From Argopecten irradians (taxonomy: Eukaryota > Mollusca > Bivalvia > Pectinida > Pectinidae), in NCBI RefSeq assembly GCF_041381155.1, contig NC_091147.1, forward strand, positions 26,877,849 to 26,941,848: a DNA stretch of 64,000 nucleotides, written 5' to 3'. Positions within the stretch are counted from its first letter, which is position 1. Each line of letters begins with the position of its first letter. This document shows positions 34,870 through 46,890 of this stretch, in pieces. The notes beneath the pieces are model-generated. The model was not told the origin of the DNA. It made no database searches and saw only the letters and a list, made by a program, of their open reading frames with translations. A program made the translations under genes and the position numbers.

Positions 34870-37655
34870 TTGTTATTATATATGCTATTACTTTATATTC
34901 AATTTCACGATGACTTCTGTGTATTACAGTAAGTTATAACATCGTACTCCATTTTGCTATGATATGAAAGATGTATCTTACTTAATACACTTTTACCACT
35001 CATTTGTCAATGTTATAAATACAACACTTCAAAACATTTTACCGATGCCGATAATTGTTGATAAATTTATTTGTTAATTGAAAAAAAATGATTTGAAGTT
35101 ACTGAATTTTACGTCCCATCCATCTCACACACTTAAAAAGGGTATTTATCCACTATTCGGCGTGAATGATTGAAGTGAATGAGTGCGATTTAGAAGACAT
35201 AAAGAGTTCGCATTGTGAACTCTCTAATAACAAAAACTGTTGCAATGGAACTAAAGGCAATCAAAGGAAGAGCCTGACAATTTTCACCAAAAGGCTAATA
35301 TTTTGAAGAGAAAAATTCGTAAAAATAGAAAAAGATACCTCGTACAATATCAAGTTAAATTTCCATTTGGGTTAGCAGTTACAATTTCTAAGCGCAGTTT
35401 GCAGAGCTGTATACATGAACAGAAAGAAGCGAGGTATTTTTATTACTTTCCCAAACAAGGTATAGCTAGCATAAAAATAAAATCGATAAATAAAAAGAAA
35501 ACAAAAGAAATAAGACTATATTTTATTTTTTGCTTTTAGTAAATCCTCGCTGATACGAAAATTTGAAGATAGGAGGTAGCAAAACCCAGATTTCGATTTC
35601 ACCGTTAGCAAACAGCATACTCAAAAATGATCATATAAATATATTAAGTAACATCAAATGAACACGTGAATACACCACATGCAGGTTTGGGAGGTTACTA
35701 TCCAATAAAACGAATTCGTCAAAAAATGATATCACCACACCTCTTGAGTACATTTAAGCTACTACAGGTAATAAATTATATAACATTTGTCCTATTTATT
35801 ATGAATGAAGATTCACCAGACTTAAGACTTTAATAATCCAAACATTTCTATGCCGGCCAAACCGTTCGTGAGACTACAGTATTATCATATTGTACCTCAC
35901 CCCCTTGTCACAGTGAAGCTGTTGTTTATTGTATAGTTCTCTCTCGCTGAAGTATCTATCAAATACACCATGCTGGATATTCCACCCGGTAGAGCACCAA
36001 ACACTATGGATGGTCATCGTCCTGGTAGTTAAACTTAGATAATTCATCACAGGATAAAAAACAAACATGAGGCGGTGTCATAGGTGACTTTAAAAAGATG
36101 ATTGACGAAACGAATTCGTCAAGACGAATAGAAAAGATAATAACTAGCCTTTAGTTGCCTATAACGATCAAGCAATGGATACAGCAGGTACATGCTAATG
36201 ATCCACCTGTTTGTACATTCGTTTGGTAAGTAATGGGTAGAATTATTATTAGTAATTGATATCAGTTGTTAAGCATACAAATATTATTCTAATTCGTGAT
36301 GATTTACACATTTTGATGACACAATACCTTTTACACCTTTTTTTAGTGTTTCAATTTACCATTTGTGAAGTCGACATTTTCTCTGTTCGAATTTCGGATT
36401 CATTTTTATTTTTGAACAACCTCACAAAATATGAATTAAAAAGTTTATATCTAACTGAAGCCATTGGTGTTAGGGAGGTAACTACAGCAGTGAACAGATC
36501 CACACATTCTTAACACTGAAGTTAAAAGTAAAAGTGATGATTTTCTGTGTTTGGTTTAAGGCAATGGTTGCTTGGTTATATCTATTAACCCACTGTGTCA
36601 TTTAAGGACATCACAGTGCCAACAGGATAGTCACCAATGTGAGTAAAATAGATAAACATAAACAGTTACCCCCCTTGATAAAAGATATGTGGTAAATGTA
36701 GACTCGAGAGTCAATTCATATTTCCAATTTGAGGGATGTCTATAATATTCTATAATTAAGATGGACCTTTAGTATCATATTAAGATTGTTTAAATGGTTA
36801 GATATAACACAAACTTAATTCTGTATAAGCGAAAAGCGACAAAACAATGTAAAGAAATGAATATATGTAAACAGTAGAAATCACAGCTGTAACAAATCCA
36901 AACAACAGTTTTATTCATTATCTAGTGCTAGTATTGATTCGTAGTTGAAACTATTTCGTAGGTCTGTTTCGATAATACAGAACACAATGATTCTATGTGA
37001 TGTACAAAATAACAAGGCAGGTCATTCGTTTATTTAATATATTTATATAGATGTCTATCTAATTACATCTTTTGACAACATATCTACAATGTCGGTGTCG
37101 ATTGAGATTTCACATCGTCAAAACAAATAGTTATCAAGTTCGTGCCTTAATAAAGCTGATGAAATATGATTAATTACAGAATGTCAGAACACTGATGTTG
37201 TTATTTACAATGGCCGCATATGTATTAATCATTTGTGATCATTTGAAATTACTAAAACGTTGCTTTTTCCAGAGCACTGTTAGTCCTACAACGCATTAGT
37301 GAACTCTGATCATGCCACACGAGATATTTTGGGTTAACACATAATCTGATCTAATATGTACATGCTTGATTTCAAACGAGAATAAACGTTAAAAATAGTA
37401 TATTTCAACATGCTGTCTCGTAATGAAAGAAACAACGCAAATTTCTAGCAGGATTGTCTCATTATGTTTCCAACAAAGGAAACGCGTCGATATCAAACTC
37501 AGCACGCATCAATTTAGGTATTAAGTGAACTAGTTAATAGGGATATACAATGTAACCCTATGTTAAGTATGTTTATAAATCTGATAATGTAGCATATAAG
37601 AAAGGAATGACCCATAACATATAAACACCCCCATCAAGTGATGTTAATTCTTGAC
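34870..37655. other. AT-rich intergenic sequence, nothing recognised
   Basis: No supported gene. Reverse poly(A) signals (TTTATT on the plus strand) near 36909 and 37031 could end the minus-strand transcript of the 38-kb gene. Confidence 0.45.
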
Positions 37656-37660
37656 TTTCG

Positions 37661-37710
37661 AAGGCCCACAACCTTTCCGAAACGGCTTTTAATTTTTAAA
37701 ACCGACAGGT
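37661..37710 (+). repeat. Truncated end of the 'AAAGGCCC' MITE
   Basis: 'aaggcccacaacctttccga' then 'aacggcttttaatttttaaa' matches the left end of the copies at 19013 and 56895. The rest of the element is missing. Confidence 0.75.
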
Positions 37711-37900
37711 AAAAATTTCTAAAGAAGCAAGAATTATCAGCTTTGTCTAAGAATGTTTTAATTATTATGTTGTTTCAGAAATGTATTGGGCCTTTAATTG
37801 GAGTTTATAGCACTTTCAGGACAAATGTCGTTGAGAAATATGGAATTATCGCAACAAAGTTCATAGTTGCAAAACAACAACTACAGAAAGTCAACTTGTA

Positions 37901-38485
37901 TCAGCCTTTTTCTTTAGTAGGCCCCGACATCAGGGCCTTTCTGGAACTGACGTTAGTAATATATTCAATAGGAGAATCACGGATAAGTTCCTTCACGTTC
38001 ACACGACTAATAGCGAGCACTTTCCGGGGTGAATTACACTTAAGGTCGGGAATGTCTGTCATTTTGCCACGAGCGGGTCCTTTATTAGTCTCCGCCACGG
38101 CATCAATGGTATCCAAATCGGAATCTTTCCGGACGGTATCTCCATCTACATTCACGTTCTTCCCCCGCACCAGCGGGGGCAGGGTTCGCGGGATAATGGT
38201 AGGAGTCATGTAAAATTTGTTGGGTTTATCTTGCAAAACACTTTGTCTCGTAGGGAATTTTTGGGGTCCAAATAAAATCACTTTTTGTTCCATTTTTCTC
38301 AGTGACGGATTTTTAGGTTCCTTTTTACGTCCCCTTAAGTGTCGTTGTCGCTCGATTGACACCATGAGAGGCTTGGCAGTACTATTAAAAGTCCTTCGAA
38401 GATCCTGAATCTGGTCGAGGTAGTTCCTCTGTTTGTCGCTCACCTTCCGGTACTCCTCGAACCACTCGGGCATGCGCTTACTCAT
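37901..38485 (-). CDS. Basic 194-residue protein of unknown function
   Basis: One uninterrupted frame on the minus strand, ATG at 38485-38483 and TGA at 37903-37901. A splice acceptor (tctgataacag, AG at 38492-38491) lies five bases before the ATG, so a non-coding first exon is expected at higher coordinates. GC content and codon use stand out from the AT-rich surroundings. The N-terminal 35 residues (MSKRMPEWFEEYRK..., aromatic and charged) look helical; residues 40-65 are rich in Arg and Lys; the middle and C-terminal parts are polar, with Pro- and Ser-rich stretches typical of disorder. There is no signal peptide, membrane segment or known catalytic motif. I do not recognise the family. 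It is more likely a cytoplasmic or nuclear protein than an enzyme. The plus-strand frames across it are shadows. Confidence 0.7.
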   Translation of the reverse strand: MSKRMPEWFEEYRKVSDKQRNYLDQIQDLRRTFNSTAKPLMVSIERQRHLRGRKKEPKNPSLRKMEQKVILFGPQKFPTRQSVLQDKPNKFYMTPTIIPRTLPPLVRGKNVNVDGDTVRKDSDLDTIDAVAETNKGPARGKMTDIPDLKCNSPRKVLAISRVNVKELIRDSPIEYITNVSSRKALMSGPTKEKG

Positions 38486-38499
38486 GTTTCCTGTTATCA

Positions 38500-39415
38500 G
38501 AAAAAGGCAGATTAGGATGTTTTATTTATGCCATTGTCATAATGTTGACTGTTTCCGTTTATGAAGTCACGAAGTGATCTGACAAAGCGACTGCACATTG
38601 ATGAGGAGAGCTTATTACCAAGATTAAGAAAAGACAAAATGGCTGAAATTTCCGTGCAAACATTTAATTAGTGATTTTATGATGTGTTGATGTTGTTCTT
38701 TTGTTGTTTGTTTGTTTGTTGTTTTTTATTCGCAAAGGCTAATGACGAGCATGTTATCAAAATCCTAACGTTATATGCTATATCTCCCCAATGTCTGATT
38801 TCAATCAATTTATTTTTTCACAATTCTTTATAATGTGCACGGCTTCATCATGCCAAACACGATGGCAAGAAATATTTTCTACATTTGTGTGAACCATATA
38901 CAACTTATACAATACAAATCTGTGGGAAACTACAGCTTCATCTAAATTCCTTTTCAGCTTTTCCCAAGTCAGTTAATTTGAAATAGTCATAAAGTGTATG
39001 ACAAAATAAAATGCACACATATGTATGATAACCATACTTTACAATATTCACTCCGGAGTATAAAATTCCACTAGCTTTGTTAACATAGACATTTAAAGGC
39101 TCATGTGTATCCCGCGGTGAATTAAAATCGACAACAATGGCGATCCACGTCAATATTTATCGTTTAACTTACTTGCATACCTCTTCAGTAATTATTTGTC
39201 ATTTAAACAGATAAACGACTCTGTATAAAATTGGACTTTGTTTATGTGAACATTTTAAAGTGAATATGGGATAAAACCAAATCAACTCTCCATGTTGACG
39301 TTATTGTGATACCGCTTCGACACATAGATCAATAAGATCGTGTTTTAATTTTGCCAAATATTTGTTACATATTTATTTTAACAGCGACAAAATAGCATTT
39401 AATCTGTCACTCGTT
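38500..39415. other. Upstream flank of the 194-residue gene; first exon not located
   Basis: AT-rich. A minus-strand frame at 38938-39153 starts at TTG and is not convincing as coding; it could be part of a leader exon, but no clear donor supports that. Confidence 0.35.
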
Positions 39416-39419
39416 TACT

Positions 39420-39749
39420 GGTTTGAATAAGATAACAAAGATAATGGATGTTATGGGAAATTATATTTAGAAATCGACAGCTGCATATTTTAAAGAGACA
39501 ATTCACTCAGGTTAATTCTTTTACATAACCAAGAAGCAAACTTGGCATAAATGTATTGTTCTACATTTCTTATGAAACATATAAGGTTTGAATAAGATAA
39601 CAAAGATAATGGATGTTATGAGAAATCATATTTAGAAATCGACAGCTGCATATTTTAAAGAGACAATTCACTCAGGCTAATTCTTTTACATAACCAAGAA
39701 GCAAACTATGGCATAAATGTATTGTTCTACATTTCTTATGAAACATATA
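39420..39749 (+). repeat. Direct tandem duplication, two units of 165 bp
   Basis: 39420-39584 and 39585-39749 are nearly identical, with only a handful of differences (for example 'ggttaatt' against 'ggctaatt', and one extra base at 'caaactatgg'). The junction is exact. Each unit contains the left end of the MITE described next. Confidence 0.9.
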
Positions 39750-40222
39750 ACATAAAATATTGACAAATTCCACGTCATTGTTTAGTATTTTAATTGATAG
39801 CGTTGTAATTACAAATCGTTGATCAATACGATTAAGCAGGTACAATATGTACGCTGTACCCATACCCGAGCCAAAGTCACGCAAGTTAAACAAATGAACT
39901 ACATAACCACTAAGGAGATGATGAAATGATTTTGAGGCAAGATAATTCACTTAATAAGGTAAACACACTACTTTCAGAGCGATTTGAGCAGTTCTAGACA
40001 AAAGTTGCACTACTCTACGAGCAAGGGACAGAGTTCGGCATACAAGATGTTCGACCACAATGTGTAATGGCGGATAGCGAGCGAGTTTGAATATTTCCCC
40101 ACCATGGGCTTTTCTGGCATATCACAGTAAAACCGACTGATCTAATTTCAATTAGAATAGGGGTTTTCCCCGATATTTATACAAATTTTAATGTTCTCTT
40201 AGACTGAATTGTCCCTTTAATT
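39654..40222. mobile_element. MITE, 'TTAAAGRGACAATTCA' family
   Basis: The left end 'ttttaaagagacaattcact' is mirrored by the right end 'gactgaattgtccctttaa' (40203-40221). The interior is non-coding. A second copy of the left end lies 165 bp further left because of the tandem duplication. Confidence 0.7.
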
Positions 40223-41020
40223 TAAACAACTATTTAGCCACATCCTTGTCACTAGTCCTTATCATCATAACGTTTGATAACGTAGTGATAATGATATATA
40301 TTTTAATCAGATTGTGCCATCAGCTAAGTCCTAACCATAGATACGAGGACTCCCTAACATAGTTCACATTTTTCGGATAAATAGAACCCAATAAACTACG
40401 CTTTGTGACTTATTTGATATTATTGCGTAAACATAGCGTAGATTGATTATGTCATATTTGCATATATTATCATTGAATCGAATTTTTGCTCGATAATCCT
40501 ACTTATCAAAGTTGTAACTGCATGTCAAGTGGAGCTTATGTGATATCACTAAATAATCTGTCAATAAGGTAGTGTGTGGACCTTCCTAAACGATCTTTGA
40601 TTACCACGTATCTTACCTTCCTTGCTTTACTAATGATTCGTAAAACTGCCTGAATATAATTGAAAACGATATTTTATCATACGTTTTTTAGTATTGTCAA
40701 TCACAAATATAGTACTTTATAACTTTGGGATTTATACATTAGTTATACAACTCGCACTGGCCTGTGTAATTACATACCTTTTTGTTTTTGTACATGTTGT
40801 CTGAAGTCTGATGTTTGGATTACGTTAGTTACGTTAAAAGATATGTGCCATTTCTAATGATGAACCAGTCAACTTATCAATTCTGTGATCTGAGAATCGC
40901 AGGGATTTACGAGTCGTGTAATGTTTGAAACGTTTACTGCTATTTAAGATAACAACACTACATACTATTTTTACTTTATTTATAGGTGAACAAACTCACT
41001 TTTATCGAATATATTTAAGT
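40223..41020. other. AT-rich intergenic sequence, nothing recognised
   Basis: No supported feature. Confidence 0.45.
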
Positions 41021-41101
41021 ACACAGACAATATTTCTTCACGTGAATTTCACGTGATAGAAAAATTCAAGTGAAATTCACGTGAAGAGATATTGCCTGTG
41101 T
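41021..41101. repeat. 81-nt hairpin with 35-position arms and CACGTG boxes
   Basis: 41021-41055 pairs with 41067-41101. Of 35 positions, 32 are Watson-Crick, one would be a G-U pair in RNA and two mismatch; the loop is 11 bases. The left arm holds CACGTG twice, the right arm once, with the second site lost at a mismatch. It could be a solo pair of short inverted termini or a hairpin RNA precursor. Confidence 0.75.
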
Positions 41102-44100
41102 AGAGTCGTGAAAGTCTGGAATCAAGTCGAATAGCAGATAAACTGAAGCAAATTATATTAAACATCAGTATATTGATATGCATTTTAAATATACTTATTT
41201 TAAGCAATGCCATATTTATTTTACAAAACAACCATTGATAACAAAGTTTACTAAATGAAGTCCAATATCAACTAAAATGGGAGGACTTCTCAATATACAC
41301 TTGACATGTGTATATCAATAATTCAAAGAAACACTATTATTTTCTTACACAGCTACACAACACTAACCCAACCATTGTATAGACGTGACATTTTTTATTC
41401 AAATGAAATATTTGGAGAGTGAATGTGTTGGTTTTTCATGTGTCAAAGGCTTCAATATAGATCAATATACGTTTTCATTTACATACATCCGTTATCATTA
41501 AAACGCCTATTGGTTTTTGAAGTGTCCAATATATCGTATATGTACGCCCTGTGTCTTATTTCATATGCTTTCTTCCTGCTCGTTATTTAACAGTTAAAAG
41601 GACGGCACTAGGAGATCGGAAATTTGATATTAATGTATTTTCCATGTGTGTTGATAGGCTTCAGAATACAAATATTATAGATTATAGAATTGATTAAATA
41701 ACATACTTGTCCCGCGGGTCTATAAATGAGTAGACTATAAACTGAAACCTAGTGAAAAGCTTTTGCAATTGGTTCGGGAGAAATATACAAATGTAGACTT
41801 AAAGTAAACATTAAATAAAGAGAATTTTACTTAATTACGTAGATTTCGAGACCGATATGATTTTGATATGCGTATACATTATGAATTTGTAAGGAAGTTG
41901 GTTAAAAATAGATCCGTTGAAAAATAAAAAATAAATGTGTAAATATAGATGGTTTCTGCTATAACTTTTCATTTACCGACAATACCATATTGATTAACGT
42001 AATAAACTTGTGCAATTAAAATCACAAATGAAGATGCGTCTATAGCTGCCCCGCATGGATCAGACGACGTACATAATTTACAAGACATCTACGTAATATA
42101 TATGTGGACTTGTACTAAAATATGACGTTGCTGTACAATAATAGAATGGAATTTTCGAAAGAAATCAGGAGCAGTAAAATGACTTAACCCTATACAAATT
42201 TATGTAAACTTTGGTTTCCGAATGTTGATTCCCACTATATAGTTACTTGTATATCAACAGAACGAAATGGAAAGATAAAAATAAAAGAATAAAGATGTTT
42301 ACGATTACGTTATGACACTTAGGCTACAGATTCAGTACTAATCTTGGTGTTGAATTTTCGGTGCTTGTTCGTTGAGATAATGATGTATGATCAATACCCC
42401 AATTATGTTCCTAAGAATTAAGAAGGCAAAAAAGTATGCAAAAGAAATCCTTTCAAGTTTTATTCTAGAACATGTCTTTAAGTAAAAAATTTTTACCGGA
42501 ATCATTTTTTCTTTTGCTTCATTTTAAAGTTGACATAGTAAATATTCACACCACATCTATGCTAATGTTTATTTTTTCACTTGTCTGTGGCTTTTTCCAA
42601 AACAGTTACCAATGGTATAGTAGTATTTTAGCCTTGATAGATGCAACGACCTAATAAAAATGAGCATGTTCGAGGTAGATGCAGATGCCATTTGCCATAA
42701 TATAAAAACCCCACCGATTTACAGTTGTACAGTTTACAAGAATAAACAAAACTGTTATCAAGAAAACATATTTCTTATAATCATTTTGATTTTTTATGAA
42801 TCCTTACATTTCTTTCTACTGTTATTTACATACTAAATTGAAATAAGACACGGTTTAAACTAAAAAACATACATTTCGTGTCATTCGTTTCTCTTATATT
42901 TTCTTACCTGTTATTTCAATAGTGTGGTTTAGCTCCTAATTTTTGCATCGCCGACCTCTCAAACTCGAACAAAAAATGTCAACTTTCTTCTTCCACAGAG
43001 TCGTCATGGACACGATTCAGTCCTCACCATCGTTCTACCTTTCCTTCTCATATTGCGTTTGATGTGGAACTGTTATTCGATAGACGGATTTTATAACTCA
43101 GTACAGGTACTTTTCTTTAGTATATGTCAATTGCAATACATCACACTGTAAGAAGCAAGTGCCAACACCGTTAGGCCTGTGAAAGCCAAAAGGAGATTAT
43201 CTACCACACTTAGATTGACTGAGTATATAGAGGGGTTTAAATTCTGGCTAGCCCTGTAATTAGGCTATACCCAGGTCATATTTAACTAACACATTACCAT
43301 GGCCAGAATATACCTAATCGATACTCCGTGTAGTTCCTCGACTTAATCCTACCAGCGGTAATTAATTCTACTGTAAATATTGTACACACAGTTATAGACA
43401 ACTAGCATTCATTTCAGTGAATATTAATCTAGGCCGAGGTTTAACAGTGAATATTTTTTATTATTTTTTTTTCACGCTGAAATTGATTCATAAACTTTTA
43501 TAAAAGAATTTATTTTTAAACTGTTTTGGTTGTTGACGATTACGCGATCAGCTTTCAGTACCGAAGGCTAAGATGGTAGTTGTATTTTTAAATTGCATAA
43601 TTAACCGCTTTTGGTAGTATTGTTCCTCAGAATATGCCGTTCATAATTCACAGACTATCCAATCAACAATTACACGATAAAATCCTCAACTACATGAATA
43701 TGGTCATTACTACACAATATGTTAATTTTTTGGTATAAATTCAAACTGACGTAAAGGGCGCTTGTAGATCACCAAAACGTGGCGGCTAATGGAACTTGTT
43801 CATATATTTTTGGAATGGAGTAAGAATATATTTTTTTCTGCATTTTGATCATATTGTAATGGCATATAAGCGACAGTGTTCTCTTAAATTGGTAAAACAC
43901 TCCCTGATATTCACCAGCTTTCACATGATCCATTTGTATCATATATAGTGATTGATAGCTAATATAAAGGACACTTTCTAGAAAGGACAGATAAACCGAT
44001 CACATTTTGTACAATTTACCACATAATTGACCTCTGACACGTTTAACTTTACGTATACTGTATAATTACTTAAGGCTTTATCATACACCTTGAAGCAGTT

Positions 44101-44930
44101 TTCCATATGGATAAGTTTAGATTTGTTTACGTTTAATAGATTGTGCATTGATCATTTTTAAAAATTCAAGAATACATTGTCTGCCATTTGCCATCATGTA
44201 TTTGATCAATGAAGTCCGATCGATTTTACATGTCTTGATTTTTTGTATTTGTTATTCACCATTGTTGACAAACGAAGCATAAAAAATGAAATTGTTGTTT
44301 ACCTATTGTTTACATCTTATTTATTGATGATGGGTTTTTGGGCGAAACAAAATATTAACCTTTGATAAATCAATTGAAATAATTTTATATTTTTGTATTT
44401 ATTTTGAAAGCAATAAAATGTCATTGATTGGCAATTCTAAACAGTCTGTAGTAATTGACAGACTTGTAAAATCAGCAATGCGACATCAATAAGAGTTGTG
44501 ACGTCATTGGAGATAAAACGTGTTATCGAATAGGCGTATACGCTATATACATGTATGTGTACATGTATGTATACACGATAATTTAAGGTACTAAAAGTCA
44601 ATTCTGTTTAAATCTGGCCACAGAATGTGTTTCTCCCGATAACTATGTGTTTGTCTAGATATATATAGCGTATTTACACACATCAATACTTCATGTGACA
44701 ATTAAACAAGTGCTTCAACAACTTTAAAATTTGTTATAAATAATTTTGTAATTCCTGGCACGCGACGTCGTCGCGCAGCTATGCAAACATAGCTTGTGTA
44801 CACATTCCATATCAGTAACCAGTATCGATGTGTATTCCAATATAACTAATATAATCGTTTTTGTTAAACATAGAATACGTAAGTTTTAAACTACATTTGT
44901 AGCAACTTTAACATTACAATAACATAAAGG
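41102..44930. other. AT-rich intergenic sequence, no supported gene
   Basis: A possible acceptor followed by a mixed-composition stretch (43001-43100) has no continuing frame longer than about 30 codons. Alternating atgt/gtat runs occur near 44543-44575. No RNA gene was recognised. Confidence 0.45.
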
Positions 44931-44931
44931 T

Positions 44932-44955
44932 GACCGAGTGGTTAAATTGTTCTAT
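44932..44955 (+). repeat. A-box fragment of a tRNA-derived SINE
   Basis: 'ggtgaccgagtggttaa' resembles the head of the SINE at 20.6-20.8 kb. No B box follows at the right distance, so it is a truncated remnant and not a tRNA gene. Confidence 0.4.
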
Positions 44956-45010
44956 CATAACACGATTAACCCTAAACCACTTTAAATCAAATTACGGAAG
45001 TTGCCATATA

Positions 45011-45195
45011 TTCCGTCTTTGCATATTACAGAGTTATCTCCCTTGCGGGTAGGTATCGATTGTTACGTCATTATTTTGTGAGCGCAATTCACGTCGTTTT
45101 CTCCGAAACGTATGACGTTACGCTCGCAAACACATGACGTCACAATCAATACCTACGCACAGGTGCAGATAACTTTGAAATATGCAAATTAGGAA
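45011..45195. mobile_element. MITE, 'TTCCGTC..GCATATTA' family, copy 2
   Basis: Inverted termini of about 75 bp: 'ttccgtctttgcatattaca' and 'tctcccttgcgggtaggtat' on the left against 'aatacctacgcacaggtgca' and 'atatgcaaattaggaa' on the right. TGACGTCA lies at 45135-45142. Related to 31171-31334, with a fragment at 50275-50335. Confidence 0.85.
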
Positions 45196-45454
45196 TTGTG
45201 AGTAGGTCGGTGGTTTTTATCTAGGTAACCGGCTTCATTCCAATTTTTAAAACTGACATCATTTTATTTTTTGTTGTTGTTGTTGTAAACGAGCAAGGTT
45301 GTTTGTTGAAATTATTAAATTCGATAGGTGTGTTGGTTGATTGTTTGTATGCCATTTGCATGTTAAGGACACATAGGTCGATTTGCATGTTTGTGAAGTC
45401 AAATTAGGTCAAACAAATGCTGCTTTTTGCTATTCGTTGGAAGTGAAACATGAA

Positions 45455-45560
45455 TATACCAAAGCCTCCTAAACCATAGACACCCACACACCTCAACATA
45501 TTGCAGATATATACGAGGCTAAAGTTAAATAACGCTGGTGGTTAATAAGACGTCACTTCT
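45455..45560 (+). repeat. Tail fragment of the composite SINE
   Basis: 'accaaagcctcctaaaccat', 'acacctcaacatat' and 'ggttaataagacgtca' match the 3' part of the 28.6-kb copy. Confidence 0.6.
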
Positions 45561-46300
45561 GTATATGATTGTACAAAATAACAAATAACTCTATGATACA
45601 GAGATAGGTACCTTCTTAAAACTATGGGGATATGTTGCAAGTAGGCTTAGTACCTGAGGAAATACAAACAAGATCTTTCCAAAGCAACAAGGACACTATT
45701 TTGTAGTAACAATTTCACAATAAGAACGTTAAAGTTGTGGAACAATCTTCCCGATGATTTTGTTGTTTCAGCACATAACATAAACTGCTGTAAAAATAGA
45801 CTGGAAATCAGGAAATAATATTTGATTGAAAGGCTACCATAATATAAATATTAATTTACCATTTTAACTATATGTTCTGTGAGAGGAATTATAGAGTTCC
45901 TGCACTGGAAATGTTCTATTTTCTATATTCTAATGTAGTATAATTGAATGAAAGCGAACCCGCCGCGCTTTTCCACAAAACGCTTTGAATGGTTGTTGTG
46001 ATGGTTTAACGATACCAGAATAACTAGTCCATGGGACTCTGATCATGAGGGCAAATGAGGTCATATCAACAGTAACAAAATGTCTGGGGTTTGTGTCTAT
46101 GGTAGTTTCAACCAAGGAATGAAAGAGAAAGCAATACTTACGTTGAATATCAAAGCAAAGACCGATAATGAGTTATTGACCTTGCATCCCTTTAAAGGGG
46201 AATAGAAACTGGACCATACTTTGTTTGGACTAATCCAAGAATTATATGGGCCAGAGTACTGTCTTGCAGCGGGAGACTTTTATTGAGAATATTGAAAATA
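45561..46300. other. Intergenic sequence, nothing recognised
   Basis: No supported feature. Confidence 0.4.
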
Positions 46301-46322
46301 CACGTTGGTAAAAGTAAGGCAG

Positions 46323-46423
46323 CTGATCTGCGTTTCATTAAAGGGACTATATTTAAGACTAAATCGCTCAGTCGGGCCGAAGTTTGGCCAAACGTCAGTC
46401 CCTTTAGTGAAAAGCAGATCTGA
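46323..46423. mobile_element. 100-bp MITE with inverted ends of about 25 bp
   Basis: The left end ('gatctgcgtttcattaaagg' then 'gact') is the inverse of the right end ('agtccctttagtgaaaagca' then 'gatc'). The whole element is nearly a palindrome. The open frame across it (46305-46493) starts at TTG and is not a gene. Confidence 0.7.
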
Positions 46424-46890
46424 TGACGACGTTCTAAAACATCTTACACAATTAATTGTAGATGAACTTCAAATTTTATCACCAATTACATGAATAACTC
46501 ATCAAGTGTTTTGTTAAATTTTCATCATACATTTGTATTTTGAATTCATTAGTAAGAATTTAATTAGCTGTTTTGTATAAATTGAACACAGACAAGATTT
46601 CAAACTCTACAACAAAGGGTTCAAATAGCCACCACGGAATCCTCCATGGGGAAAGAAACACTTAGATTTAAACAAGAGGCCCAAAGGGCCTTAACGGTCA
46701 TCTGACTACCTTGATAATAGTAAAATTAATTATATATGGTGTCACTTTGTCAGGTTCATTTTCAATTTCTTTCAACAAATTTTATTTCAAACAAGAGGCC
46801 CAAGGGCCTTAACATATAGGAAATTAATTAGATATAGTGTCATGGTAGTCATCTTCGATTTGGGAACAACTAGAGATGTAACAATACTTT

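Noticed and set aside
37743-38213. 156-codon plus-strand open frame
   Set aside because: Antisense shadow of the 194-residue gene, which has an ATG, a splice acceptor and more gene-like composition.
43001-43100. Possible plus-strand exon after a cttccacag acceptor
   Set aside because: Frames close within about 30 codons and no partner exon or donor with matching phase was found.
44932-44955. tRNA gene suggested by an A-box match
   Set aside because: No B box or acceptor stem follows; treated as a SINE remnant.
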